A stretch of 64,000 nucleotides of DNA from Denticeps clupeoides (taxonomy: Eukaryota > Chordata > Actinopteri > Clupeiformes > Denticipitidae), in NCBI RefSeq assembly GCF_900700375.1, contig NC_041717.1, positions 5,220,023 to 5,284,022 of the forward strand, written 5' to 3'. The notes beneath the pieces were generated by a model. It was not told where the DNA came from. It searched no databases and was given only the letters and a program-made list of their open reading frames with translations. Positions within the stretch are counted from its first letter, which is position 1, and the number at the start of each line of letters is the position of its first letter. Positions 21,643 through 33,880 of this stretch are shown piece after piece. A program made the translations under genes and the position numbers.

Positions 21643-24600
21643 GGCCATGGATCTACACTGGATTTACAACTCATTCATTGATTAATAAGTTTACAATTTG
21701 TGTAACTGCATTGTGTGTTATTACAGTAGTTTATGGAATACATGTTTCTCCCACTGCTGCCTGTGAAGCTCAGTGGTGGAGCGTAGAAGGCGTTACGTAA
21801 AAAGCCCAAATCCTCTTATCTTCCCGACTGTACTTGGAGACTGTCCATCAGTCAGGCTGTTTATCTCACCCAATCTGATCTTCCTCATCAAAAGCCTATG
21901 CTTGCTCACCATGGTCCAACAACAACAACACACATAGTGGTTTTAGGATTAAAAGGTATGCAGCAGATAAGAAAAGAAAAGAGGAAGGAATTTGTTGTCT
22001 TATAATGTCACTCACTGGAACCTCCACACGACAGAGGAATTTCCCACATTATGAATGAGCTTGGAAACAAAATATTTTATATTTTTAGTTTTTTAATGAA
22101 TCAATTTTATACTGTGATATTGTCCATAACAAACTGGCAGCCTTTTTATTAATACCTTGCAAAGATATGGCATAAAAACAAATGCAAAACAGCATGTTAA
22201 AAAATCTAAAGAAAAAATGAATTAATAATGGTTCTGAGGCTCTTATAAAAACCTTTATTTAATTTGAGGGTTTGCCTCATCTAGCATCAACAGCATACAG
22301 TGTATGACCATTCATTGGCCAAGAGACCACGGAACCATGGAAGGCAAACATCACACCAGCTCTTTAGAGTTATGTCCTTGCCACCATCCTATCATGTGAC
22401 AGGTCGGTCCACAGCCAAGGTTACTGGCTAAGGCAGGTTATGATTACCTTTATTACTCACCCTTCTAATGAGATGTCCAACTACATAAGAACCGGATTGG
22501 AAAATGTACAGAGAACGTCAGGCATGAGCTACAGGCATGTATTAAAGTCTGTGAGTATGGGGGATATTGTACTGCCAAATTCTGGCCCTCGTGCAATACC
22601 AAATTTTATATTTTATTCTTTATTTTTACAGTATTTATACAAATATATTAAAAATGAAGGATGGGGAAAAGGTTATGCAGGGTACCATTCATACGTTGTA
22701 TACGGTATTTATTAGACACAGTATGATATGAAAAAGGTTGAGGTACGATTTATTTCAAATTTACCAACGTCCTGGGCCGTGGGTTCGTCATCATAGCCAA
22801 TACCATTCCCGTCAAGGAACATATAGTTTCATTTTTAAATAAAGCCATTACATCCACAGCCATTTTGCACTAAGACAAGTTCATTTAAACCACCCCAACA
22901 AAATGCCCTGCAGATGTTTCTTATTTCTTGCCTTGTCACCAGTCTATATCGGTGCTGTACAGATGATCTTATCAGCGCTAATCTGCATAAACCTCTCGCC
23001 ACACACCTCAGAGTACCAGCATCAGTCAGTGTTGCTGACTTTCTCGGCATTGCAACCGTAGGCCTGCATAATGCAGCTCAACGGCCGAAGAACATTCTTT
23101 CCCACTCCACTAACGGGTGGAACCTAATTCAGTTTCCGAGAGCCGTTTCCCCTTTCCAGTCCACATTTTACTCCCTCTCAGCCTCGAGTTTCATACCAGA
23201 TACAATTACATGAACCAGGTTTCTGGTCCTGGAATATAATAAAAAGTGTCAGAGGACGACTGCACTAGAGGAATCTGAAGATTAGAATCATCTATCATCT
23301 ACTGAGAGAGTATAATCATCAGCCATATTCTCCATATTAATACACATTTGGGGGAAGTTTTATTCCTCTTTTTTGAAGGACAATTCCATGTGGGATTTTT
23401 GTATTTTTTTATGCAACAAATGCGTGGAACAAGAGCTCTTAAGGGGTTAGGGGCAGTGACCCACTATTTTTAATTTCAGAACAATGACCAGGGCATTTGA
23501 GTCAGCACTGCCCTGCATGCAGCAGCGAATGTAGTGACCCGGCCTGGAGAGGATTACAGATAGTGTGTGTGGCGCGGTACCGTTACATAACAAGATGAGG
23601 GAATATTGGAGGAAAAAATACTGCAAAATAACAAACCGTGTAATCGGCTGCTCAGTATGTATGGCTGTAAAGCTTGCGAAACCTTTGACCTCGCTCCCTC
23701 TCTCCCTGCTCCCTTTGACTCCTATTATTCCTGTGTATTGTGTGTTCCGTGTGTATTACTGATGCTCTTGGAGGGTGTGATCCTAATACAAAGCAGCATC
23801 ATTGTTAGTCACTGGATATAAATAAACTCACATACACACATGCTCACACATTGCTATGCGCTCACCCTTTGGAATTAGATTTAGATGCTAATGATGAAGG
23901 AAGTGTGCACTAAAATGCACTGCAAGCATAAACAATCGTAATTGCTATCAGTAGCATAATTCACAATTTGCCTCACAGTTAACTATTGAAAGTAGGAATC
24001 AAAGGAATCATGTACATTTATTATATACCAGTCTGCAGCAGTTTATGTTCATTTTAGGATAATTGTGTGAGACTCTCTCTGACGCAGTGAAACGCACGGT
24101 CCGTGCACCATACTCTTATTCCGACTGCGAAAGATCTACATATGCATTTATCTATTCAATAAAACATGCATGGTCCTTCTCAGAACTTCACCGGCGGAGA
24201 GACCAGCGCGCTGCGTTTGACTGACTGGCGCCCTCTACTGTTGAAGAAATGTAAAAAAGAAATGACAGTGGAGCAGATGTTTATATGATGAACACATAAT
24301 GTCATCATAGTGTCAACCAGGCTATGTTTGCTGACACCGTCCTCGTATAAAAACCAGAAAAACGTCACGTGTTGGTGCCCCTGTTCATAGGCAGGGCCAA
24401 AATAAAATATCCTGAGATTTTAAAATCTCGGGGATTCTCGGCCATGCAAACAGCTACTAAAAACATGTTGAAGGGCAAAAACAAATACAGTACAGTACAG
24501 GCCAGAAGGTTGGACCCGCCTTTCAAAAAGAAAGATCTTTGCAACAGATGTCTGTAAGTGCAGTTGAGTTTATGTTTCATCACAAGTTTAATAGAAACAG

Positions 24601-24699
24601 CAGAATTTACAGCAATTGGGGGAAAAAAAAAAGCCCAAATAACAAAACGCACGTTTCTTTTTCTGTTCATATTTTCGGCTGGATGTGCAGACGGGCTGC
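21643..24699. other. Intergenic between enho and fam219a
   Basis: Contains the enho 3' UTR (end not defined) and AT-rich sequence. DNAI1, which I recall lying between these genes in human, is not seen. A Tc1 end lies near 24486. No exon is supported. Confidence 0.5.
24486..24520 (+). mobile_element. Isolated Tc1 terminus
   Basis: tacagtacaggccagaaggt followed by tggacccgcctt matches the outer end of the Tc1 family at 14395-14904 (cttttggcctgtactgta read on the other strand). No further element sequence is seen. Confidence 0.55.
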
Positions 24700-25057
24700 G
24701 TATTGATTATTGATCATCATTCCCCTTCTCCGACTCCGCTGTCCACGGTGCTGAACCGCGCCAAAATGGACGGCCGTTCGGTCTCGCCCGATGCTGGCCG
24801 ACTGTGATCGTGACGGGGCGCTGGGTGGAGCCGCCGTGGGCCTCAGTGGGACCGCAGCCTGGAAGTCCCGCTCCCGGAAGTGGGAGGCTGCGGGGAGAAG
24901 CCGCCGCCTGGTCATCGCTGGGATGAGGCAGACGAGGCGACTCAGCGTCTGAATCCCGGCGACGGCGACGTCCTTTAACCCGACGGCCGCAATACGACGA
25001 CGTTCCGAGCGGATAGAGAATTCAAAAGAAGAACTCTAATAAACACGAGCAGGCAAA
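24700..25057 (+). promoter_or_regulatory. CpG-rich, TATA-less fam219a promoter
   Basis: GC- and CpG-rich sequence immediately upstream of the fam219a ATG, with an ETS-type core (cccggaagtggg near 24874) and no TATA box. This is typical of a broadly expressed gene. The antisense open frame here is compositional. Confidence 0.55.
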
Positions 25058-28000
25058 ATGATGGAAGAAATGGACAGATTTCAAGTTCCGACGGTCCAGT
25101 CGGAGATGCAGCCTTTGGTAAGCGCGGTTATCCGCCGATTTAACGCGATTCGTGCAGCAAATAGCAATAAAATATTGAACGAGATCGGCATGAACGTATT
25201 TGCCTTTTTTTGCTACACGTGATCCAGGGTGTATTGTGTGAGACCGCTCGCTGCCCATGTCTTTGTAAACAGTGCTTTCGTTAACATTATTATTATTATT
25301 ATATTATTATTATTATTTTATTATTATTAGGAGTAGTATTGCTCTGTGTGAATTGTATCGGTTGCTGACGCTACGATTCAGACTGAACAGCCGAGCCGCG
25401 GCGAGCAGCATCAGTACCACCTCCACCACCACCATCATCATCTTCATCATCCTCCGCCGCGGCCATCAGCAGCAGCAGCAGCAGCAGCGTGCACGACGCG
25501 CGATCCTGTTCGGGTTTTCCATCCGAGTCGGGTTCTTCCTGCCGGGGTTTGGGGCCGGATGGGAATAAGCAATTCCACGCATGTTCGTGGGAAGGCCTCG
25601 TTGCGAATACCGCCACGTCACAAGCAGGACGTACAGGTGCAGCTCAGCGTTTTACTGTAGCCGCAGGGTGCAGGAAGCAGTTCTTGATCTGGGTAATTCA
25701 TGCCTGTCCCGCGTAAGTTCTGCCTTGTCAGGGCCGTCTGCAGTCTCATACTACAGGAGATGTTGTCCTCTTATCGTTTGATAGACTATGATAACCTGCA
25801 GGGCCGTTCCAGGCCACTCCGGGGTCCAGGAAAAAGGGACCCGAGGTTGAACCATAACAGGCCCCTCTTTTTTCCTGATCAGTTTACACCACCTGGTCAC
25901 ATGCTTGAAACCAAATCGATATTTAAAAAAAAAAAAGAAGCCTTGTATTATGTGAAGGATCTGAATGTGTGTGTCAAGATGACAGGATATCAGTGTGTAT
26001 TTCCGTCTCTGGATGAAAGGTGCCAATAAAATGACTGGACGACTTAAACATTTTGAATAGCTTGCAATAGCTTGTTGATGGTCCCTGGTTCAGTAGTGCT
26101 AGTGAACTGGATGATGCATCTTTATCTTTTTTCAAGCTATGTACACATAATAAAATATCATTTAAAAATATAAATAATATTAAAATAATTTAGTCTATGA
26201 TGATAAAGTAGTGGGTCTCCACTGGGTTCTCCTGTCTCCTCTCTAATAAAAGGCGGGTAAACATGATGTATTGGCGACTCTAAATTGTCTACAGGTATGA
26301 TTGCAATAAGCTGTTATGGAGAGTGTGATTTTGTGAGGTCTTGTGGTGTTTCTCCATCAACATTCCTCTTTCTCGGTTCCCTCTCCCTCCAGGACCCAGC
26401 ACTGTCGTCGACCACATCAGAAGCTGATTCAGACACCAGAGAGGGGGAGCCTGCTGCCCTGAACTATAAACCATCCCCACTGCAAATGAAAATAGGTGAG
26501 CTTGGGTCTGGAATATCAGGCTTTTTCACTAACTTGGCATGGATGTATAGTTTCTATCAGACTGAATCTAGTACACGTGTTGAAAATGTACCGTGGCCCT
26601 TGTCATTTATCAGAGAAGCAAAGAGATCTGGCCAGAAAGAGTTCAGTGAAGAATGGGAACACAAGCAGTCCAGTCAACCAGCAGCCCAAGAAGAACAATG
26701 TGATGGCCCGGACAAGGTCATTTATTTTCCATTTTTCGTGTTTCTGGGAAATGCAAAATATTATATGAGACATTAATGGCACTTTTCTGATTACCATGAT
26801 ATGTAGGTAAAGGGTGAAAACACAGGCACACAAGATGTTGAACATGAAGTGGGGTTTTAATAAATGAAAATAATATGTCTCAATGGCCAGCAAAACACAT
26901 TGTGTCCCTGAACAAGACACTTAAACCTGAGTGTCTCCAGGGGGGGAGTGTCCCTGTAACTACTGATTGTGAGTCACTCTGGATAAGGGCGTCTGGTAAA
27001 TGCTGTAAATGTAAATGTAAATGTAAATGAGGGTGATAAGGACCCAACACAAATGAAAATGGGTGCCACCTGGTAGTCCTACATCCTCAGCAATACGATT
27101 AAATTAGGGTCAACATGACTGTGCTCAGTCTCTCTGTTGCAGTGTAATAATAATTATCTTATTGTTTTAGCATTTTGTATCTCTCACCTCAGATTGGTGG
27201 TTCCGAACAAAGGGTATTCTTCTTTAGACCAGAGTCCTGATGAGAAGCCACTGGTTGCTTTAGACACAGACAGGTAAGATAATCACTGAACCTGAATCAT
27301 AGATTGATATGTGAAGCACTTTAAATGAATTTCCTTTCCCCCCTTTCCTCTAGTGATGATGACTTTGACATGTCCAGATACTCCTCATCGGGATATTCCT
27401 CAGCCGAGGTGAGATGTCTAAGGGAACAGGTACCTATGCACCTTATCATTCACTAAAGAATCACAGCATTAAATACATTGTTCTGTATGTTTCTAGACAT
27501 ATTTGTTCTATACATCATAGAATACATCAATGATAGTTCCATGATGTTATAGATAGATTTAACATACCGTAGAATTTCCAACATTTCTGAACAGAACATT
27601 TTACGAAAAGGTTTTGTAATGCTGCATCTTCAAATGGAGAGAAATGCGTGTAACAATCAGTGTAACAATCTCCGGTCACATCTCATCATCCACACCACAT
27701 TATACTAGCTACCACAGTCACACCTCACTCAGAGACCCAGAATTGTCAGATACTCCTCCAAAAACCCAGAGTATTTTTCAGGGTTTCTCAGGCTCATCTG
27801 CACACTTGTCTGGAGCACCGAATCCAGCTCACCTGAAGGTAGTTGACTGCTCTTTCAATATCTTCTTGTGGTTCTGTTAAACACCCTTCCTGACCGAGCT
27901 TCAGACCCATTCCCAGGAAACCTAACCCCAAAAGTACCAATAAGTAGATGCTCACTGTAAACCAGATCCTGTCCTCTGGTCCTCCACAGTGTTTTTTTCC

Positions 28001-29116
28001 CATCAGAGTCCTGAAACCTGATCCCGTGTATTTCATGAATCCCTGCCAAAAAAACGGCACCACCTTCATTTAAATGAGCAAATAGGCAATAGGCTTCTGA
28101 TTGGCTCTTTATTGCAGTGATTAATATGTTTCATATCTTCTTTGGCAAGCCTGGCTGTTTTATTGCAATGAACAACCATCCCTTAGTTTTAACCCCGCAT
28201 CGCCCTTGGTGAGCAGTAGGCAGGGGGAAAGGGGGAGCAGTGTGCGGGGATGGTACTTTGATCAAGCGGACCTCAGTGGAACCTTGACGATTTTAAACCC
28301 ACAACCTTTCGCGCAATTGTGACGTTTACCAGTACGCTGGGCCACCACTGTGTTTCAGAAAAGGTCCATCCAGCAAATAAAACAACTAAGCAGCTTATTA
28401 AGATTGCTAAGTATGTGAAGGATGGTGAACAATCATATCAGCAGGACAAAGAAGGAAACCATTCCTGAATTACCATGATTGGAGGTCACTTAATAATCAT
28501 AGAAAACCATTGAGCTCTGAGCATTTCCACAAGGACTGTGCAACCAGAACTTAACAGACTGGCAATAAAGAGCAATGTGGCCATATGACAGACGCTTGTT
28601 AACAAGGTTAATTATTTCTTCATGAAGCTTCACTTTGTTAGATTGGACTGTGGAGCGCTGGAAAAAAAACAGTATCGTGGTCTGATAATCCACATTTAGA
28701 ATGTACTAAACTGATCGAAACCCCATTGTCAATTTTCGGGATTTCCAGGACATCAGCAACACACAAACTCTGGACTGAAACAAATATCGTGACAACACAT
28801 GTGTTCACTGAAACAATGCCTGCAGATGTGGTTCAACAGAATATTGGAATGCAGGACTTGTTTTTTGGCAGTGCAGTGTGGTATAAAATGTATTTAATAT
28901 CCACTAGCCACTCGACACTGTATTGATACAATCTGTGCCTCTTTTTTTTTTTTACAGCAAATTAACCAAGATCTAAATATCCAGCTGCTGAAGGATGGCT
29001 ACCGCTTGGATGAAATCCCGGACGATGAAGACCTCGACCTCATACCGCCTAAATCCGTCAACCCAACCTGCATGTGCTGCCAAGCCACTTCGTCCACCAC
29101 CTGCCAGATCCAGTAG
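25058..29116 (+). CDS. fam219a: FAM219A family protein
   Basis: Six exons join in frame: 25058-25117, 26393-26495, 26614-26716, 27193-27273, 27354-27408, 28958-29116; 186 residues, against 185 in human as I recall. The protein is almost collinear with human FAM219A: it begins MMEEMDRFQVPT, and includes NYKPSPLQMK, NQQPKKNNVMARTRLVVPNK, GYSSLDQSPDEKPLVALDTD, SRYSSSGYSSAEQINQDLNI and the ending PTCMCCQATSSTTCQIQ. It is hydrophilic and probably disordered, with acidic and Ser-rich stretches and a cysteine cluster near the C-terminus. No biochemical function is established to my knowledge. The exon 3 donor is the weak GTCATT, but frame and family continuity support it. Fish can have two copies (fam219aa/ab); the copy is undetermined. 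Confidence 0.96.
25286..25330. repeat. (TTA)n microsatellite
   Basis: Imperfect ATT/TTA repeat in fam219a intron 1. Confidence 0.85.
25380..25560 (+). repeat. GC-rich patch with trinucleotide repeats in fam219a intron 1
   Basis: A CpG-rich island separate from the promoter, carrying CCA/TCA repeats (about 25412-25450) and about eight CAG units (25466-25488). It could be an alternative first exon or an intronic enhancer. No clear splice donor and no family-conserved coding is seen. Confidence 0.5.
26897..27029 (+). mobile_element. SINE family A, 5'-truncated
   Basis: Starts inside the family body (ttgtgtccctgaacaagaca) and ends with the tail ctgtaaatgtaaatgtaaat. It sits in fam219a intron 3. 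Confidence 0.8.
28173..28352 (-). mobile_element. SINE family B including tRNA-like head
   Basis: Read on the minus strand it starts cagtggtggcccagcg (A-box region), has a decayed B box (gttgtgggtttaaaat), then the family body with cacactgctccccc. It sits in fam219a intron 5. Confidence 0.7.
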
Positions 29117-30180
29117 AGGTTCCAACTTCGTCCCACAGCTGCTGTCCCTCTCCACCTGTGCTCGGTGAGTCCGATCTCTCCGACCGAGGGGCAACAGCAG
29201 CGGTGGAAACGTCCCACCTCATCATTTCAACGAATCAATAACGTAAAATACAGTGTAGATGACGATGTTAAAGCCAATCTGGTTAACATGAGGATTAAAA
29301 CAACAATAATAAGAATACTGATTGATTCCTCCTATGGCAGGACATCCACTTCCTTATTGCAAAGTAGGGGAACTAAGCAGGGGACAAGTTCACTGGTCTG
29401 TCTTAGCAAGTGTCGTGTGATTGAAGTTGTAGAAAGTGTTTCAGGGCTACGTCATAGCTGTGGCACTAGGGGGACAAACTCATCTGGCTGAATGGCCCTG
29501 TTTGTTTCTGAAATGTGAATTGTGTTGCATCCACTGCAGATTATTTTGTTGGTCTTCACTGACAAGGCCACATCCATGGTGTGTGTTTTTCTCCATTTTA
29601 CTTCACCGTTAGTTTTCATTCCAAAAACCCTTTGATCCACTGATTGTATGGACCACTTTTGGTCCATACAAAACTGTGTAGCATGTAAAACGGACGTTGC
29701 ACTTTCATTTCTGTAAGGAATTTCATTTATTCACCGTGTGTTTATTTCATCGATGGAATGGAAATGAATGTATCCTACAAAGGTTAATACTCTAATGCAT
29801 CTTAACTGGAGGATGATTAGAGGCATTACTGGACTGCGCATAGCTATCTGTACAGTGCATCATTAATCAGAAGTTGCAAAGTGGTACACGGAACAATTCT
29901 TTAAACTGCTTTGTGAATAACCTGCTTATAGCTGCACGACTGTGATTTTCACCCTTCACCGATCTAGCGTACATGAAAACGAATGCAATTAAGTAATTTA
30001 ATTACAATATATGGTATATGTGTCAACTAACAGAATGTCAGAAAGCCAGGGTTCTTCAGATCAAAACCTTAACTCCTGAATGGAAAGAGAGGCTGGAATT
30101 TGGCTGGGCTGTGATTTGAAGGACCCTGACTGAGCCATACTTTTTCATTAAACAATAAAAAGATTTATAACGCAAAAATC
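29117..30180 (+). other. fam219a 3' UTR
   Basis: Non-coding sequence after the stop codon. AATAAA at 30154-30159 is a plausible cleavage signal, giving a 3' UTR of about 1 kb. No repeats dominate this stretch. Confidence 0.5.
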
Positions 30181-31599
30181 TCTCTTCATGCACAGAGTCT
30201 CATATCCAATTCAAAATAGCCTAAAACTGTGATCCAGGTTACACTGTATGACAATGTTTAGGCATTTGCCTAGTGTAATGTGGGTGTATGTGAGAAGTGT
30301 ATTTTGCTGTGTTGCTGTATTGAAAGTGTATGATGTGCTATCAGGCGAGCACAGAGCATTTGGCCTGCGCACCCATCAATGGTTTTGAAGACTTGTTCTG
30401 TTCAGTTCCACACACAACATCGTTCAAGTGTACAGTCCATTAAAAGTCCTCTCTTCAGTGAATACTGTTTGGAGTGGTGTTTGGTTCTGTACCATTACTG
30501 AGGATGAGCAACATGCAGTAAAAGGCTGAATCCTGGAAGACCACCTCCCAGAATTCTTTCAATCTGCCCCAATCTGTTTACAACACGGACACATTCCTTA
30601 TTGGATCATTAAAAAACGGGGCCTTATGGTCGTGGCCTTGGTGTGTCCCTGCATGCAACTTAAATATATGGGGAAAAGTGTTCACAAATTCACAAAGTAT
30701 GTTATGGACTATGTACATGAAAGGGGGGAAAAGTTGATTTGATCCCCTACTAATTTTGGATGTTTGCCCACTTACAAACAAATGATCAGTCTCAAATTTA
30801 TATGGTAATTTCATTTTAAACCAAAGAGACAGTCTCAACCAAAATTTGCTTTTGATTGAGCAAAATAAGTATTTGATCCTCTACAGCCATGCCTGAATTC
30901 CAGCTCCCACAGGTTGGGTGTGGCACAGATCACAATAAATAATCTATATTTCTTTGTCATTGCGATGCACAGCAAGCACAGCACACGGTGGCACAACGAA
31001 ATGTGTCCTCTTAGTTTAACCAATCACCATACTGAGCAGTGGTCAACCATGAAAGGCGTCCGAGGAGCAGTGTGTGGGGTGGCACGCTTCCTTATGCTTC
31101 CTGTCCCAGTGTGGTGTCGAATCTAAAATACGTCTTTCTCAAGAGGAAGTTGTATTTCTCAACTATCAAGTAATTTACATCCCATTCACTCTGAATTCCC
31201 TTTGTCTTCAATAAATACAAAATCAGACTCAGGCACAGTATAGGCTTCCAACCCTCACTGGTGACCTATACACAACAAGCATCACATAAAGGAAGGAAAT
31301 ATAATTACAGTAAAAACTGAATCTTAAACTTAATACTTTGTATATACACAGTTTGAACAGAACATTTTCCTCAGTAGTATATGTATAATTTTGCATAAGC
31401 ATTTTAAATCAGTCACAAGACTGCAAATGCAGGCAGTATAGCATCTCTATATGTACAGCTCACATCTGGAAATATACCTCACAGTTCATAATTATAGATG
31501 AAGCACCAAAATTTTCCTGCTTTAATTTTTTTTTAATAGTACTAGCCAAAAGACAATCTGGATGTTGAGCAGGAGTCGATGAAAAAAAAGTCACCCAAG
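30181..31599. other. Intergenic between convergent fam219a and klf9
   Basis: AT-rich sequence between two convergent genes, with one SINE body at 30955-31084. No exon recognised. Confidence 0.5.
30955..31084 (-). mobile_element. SINE family B, body fragment
   Basis: Contains the family B blocks (cacagcacacggtggcacaa, atgtgtcctctta, ggagcagtgtgtgggg) in reverse orientation, without the tRNA-like head. Confidence 0.7.
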
Positions 31600-32041
31600 C
31601 ACATTTTATTCACAAATTTATTGTACAAAAAAATACAATAAATAAAAAGTCATGGTACAGAAAACTTAATCATATGTGCAATTAATTCACATTTTAAAAA
31701 ATGCATGCAAACATTTAATGTGCAGGTCACGCAATAATAAATCATTCTTTGTACCACGAGGTGGCGCCAAAAGCAAACTTTATAATACAAACATGAAGCT
31801 TTTACCACAGTTTTAAAAAGTCTTGACGAATTAAAGAAAGTACATTCCCTCGTTGAAAATGCTCACAGGCGTATGCATGTATTACACAGCACGTGGCTTC
31901 CCTGCAGTCGTCCATGAAACGCAACCGGAAGCTAAAGAAAGGCGGCACTCGGGACGCCCGGGGCGGAGGTTTACTCGACTCCCGCGAGTTCGTGGAGGAT
32001 GAACGCGGGTCCGCTGTTCGAGCTCGGGCCCCGGACTCGGA
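31600..32041 (-). other. klf9 3' UTR
   Basis: Sequence after the klf9 stop. On the coding strand two AATAAA-type signals (TTTATT on plus near 31606 and 31617) end an AT-rich UTR of about 430 bases. Confidence 0.5.
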
Positions 32042-32780
32042 TCACACGGGCGTCTGGGCGAAGGCGGGCCTGCGCCTGCGGCCCGCCCTGCCCTGCAGCA
32101 TGCTGGGATGGAAGCCGGTGTGCCGGCGGGCGTGCTTGGTGAGGTGGTCGCTGCGCATGAAGCACTTGTCGCACAGCGGGCAGCCGAAGCGCTTCTCCCC
32201 GGTGTGGGTGCGGAAGTGACGCGTCAGCTCGTCGGAGCGAGAGAACTTCTTGCCGCAGTCCGGCCAGGTGCAGTTAAAGGGCCGCTCGCCTGGAGGGGGG
32301 GGGCAGAGCAGGGCATTGTGGGTCACCGTCGCATTATATAGAGTTATTCTAACAGTTCGACTACGTCATTACGTCATCGCCATTAGCTAACGGGGACGCT
32401 GCGCAGCGACCCACGTCACACGCCCACCTTGTTTTTGGTATATGTGCGTACTTTTCCTCACCTGTATGAACCCGCAAGTGCGCCTTGAGGTGGGACGACT
32501 TGCCGTACGTCTTCCCGCAGTCGCCGACGGGGCAGCGGTGGCGCTTCTCCGCGGGAGCCGCGTGCCTCTGCCTGCGGCTCTGCCTCGCCGCCCTGGAGCC
32601 GCGGGGACCCCGCCGGTCCGCGTCGCCCGCGCCGTTCAGGTCCAGCAGGATCATCGCCACCATCAGCAGCGTGCGGCTTTCCTGGTTCTCTTTCGCCGCG
32701 TCGTCCGCGCCGCGGTCGCTCCTCGGAGGTGCGTTCGGGATGGAGAGCAGGCAGTTCGCGGCCAGATCCGCGTCGGACAT
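32042..32780 (-). CDS. klf9: Kruppel-like zinc-finger factor, KLF9 type
   Basis: Two exons join in frame: 32462-32780 and 32042-32289; 188 residues. Start ATG at 32780 ([16 protein letters not shown]); the codon upstream in frame is GTG. KLF9 binds GC/CACCC boxes and acts mainly as a repressor downstream of thyroid and glucocorticoid hormones. Three C2H2 fingers lie at about residues 81-163: [19 protein letters not shown], then [19 protein letters not shown], then [17 protein letters not shown], with TGEK/R linkers. The intron after the first finger matches family structure. The N-terminal AANCLLSI resembles KLF9 AAQCLVSI (the Sin3-binding AAxxL region), LLDLN is shared, and HPSML follows finger 3 (human HPSMI). 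The region between is far shorter than in the 244-residue human protein: the Ser-rich spacer is gone and replaced by an Arg-rich stretch. Adjacency to trpm3 supports KLF9 over KLF13. Confidence 0.88.
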
Positions 32781-33260
32781 TTTCACGCTTTTAGTATAAT
32801 AGTAATTATAATAATTCTAAACAAAACGATGTTTCCACGTGAACTGCTTCTCCCCCTCCCAACACGTGCTGCCTCCAGTCACCTCCAAGTCGGTAAAAAA
32901 ACTTATTCCACGCAGAACCAGGCGCGTCCACGACACCAGGGGCGCGACCGAACCGGACAGGTCGTCCTTTAAACACGAACGACGTCAGGAAGCCGCGCCG
33001 CCCGCTGGGCCACATGCGGCCGCTCGCCGGTCCGTCCGCTGCGTTTCTTCTCTCCGAGGAGCAACTTCGCGGAATCCCGGGGTGTCATCATGAAGCCCGG
33101 CCCGGATTGGACACGCGCGATTGTGACGTTTATTTGGGGTACGCTACTCGGAAACACCGCGGGGGCGGTCTCTGGAAGTCTGTTCGTCCAATCGTGGTTT
33201 AGGAAGGCGCCGAGGGGCGTGGCCCACACCCGGAAGTAGACAGGCTGCGTTGAGGAGCTA
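32781..33260 (-). promoter_or_regulatory. CpG-rich klf9 promoter
   Basis: GC- and CpG-rich sequence upstream of the klf9 ATG, ending near 33260 where composition turns AT-rich. It contains a GC box (aggggcgtggcc, about 33213-33224) and an ETS-like cccggaagta (about 33229-33238). No TATA box is placed convincingly. Confidence 0.5.
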
Positions 33261-33421
33261 AACAGCACGTGTGTTTAAACCGGTTTCAGTTGTCTATAAT
33301 TAGATCACGGAAACCAAAACTTCTGTTTTCTTAAATGCGTTTTTAAATGATCGTGTGCATCATATTGAAATGATGTTAATGATGACCATTGTTTTCCAGG
33401 ATATTTTTGTTATATCTATAC

Positions 33422-33460
33422 ATTTTATTATATATATATATATATATAATAAATATATAT
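33422..33460. repeat. (TA)n-rich tract
   Basis: Alternating TA run, compositional. Confidence 0.8.
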
Positions 33461-33495
33461 GCACACACCCATTATAACATGTCTTAAACATTATC

Positions 33496-33880
33496 TTGAG
33501 CAGTGGTGGCCACTGATGTGTCACTGAGCAAAGCACCTTCCCTACACACTGCTCCACCGGCGCCTGTCATGGCTGCCCACTGCTCACCAGGGTGATGGGT
33601 TAAATGCAGAGTACAGAAGGGTGCGGCAGAGTACAGAAGGGTGGTAGTAGCCTAGTGGGTAACACACTCGCCTATGAACCAGAAGACCCGGGTTCGAATC
33701 CCACTTACTACCATTGTGTCCCTGAGCAAGACACTTAACCCTGAGTTGCTCCAGGGGGGGACTGTCCCTGTAACTACTGATTGTAAGTCGCTCTGGATAA
33801 GGGCGTCTGATAAATGCTGTAAATGTAAATGTATGAATTTCACTGTGTGCACCCTGTGCTGTTTATCACAATGAAAATTC
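33496..33880 (+). mobile_element. SINE family B split by a family A SINE
   Basis: The left part (cagtggtggccactgatgtg to about 33631) and the right part (tgaatttcactgtgtgcacc to about 33880) are the two halves of one family B element. They are separated by the complete family A element at 33640-33832. The sequence gcagagtacagaagggtg occurs twice just before the insertion. Family A was therefore active after family B here. Confidence 0.75.
33640..33832 (+). mobile_element. Complete tRNA-derived SINE (family A)
   Basis: Best-preserved copy in the window. A box near 33648-33658 (tagcctagtgg), B box GGTTCGAATCC at 33691-33701, then a body with cactggagcaag-like SINE sequence and the tail gctgtaaatgtaaatg. 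The pol III promoter boxes look intact, suggesting a young insertion. Confidence 0.88.

Noticed and set aside
24667-24915. Antisense gene sharing the fam219a CpG promoter
   Set aside because: The Arg/Pro-rich open frame follows GC composition; no family match or splice structure was found.
32042-32780. KLF13 as an alternative identity for the zinc-finger gene
   Set aside because: AANCLLSI and LLDLN near the N-terminus and the trpm3 neighbour favour KLF9; the tail lacks the Ser-rich KLF13 ending.
32781-32786. KLF9 start two codons upstream
   Set aside because: That codon is GTG; ATG at 32780 fits KLF9-family N-termini.
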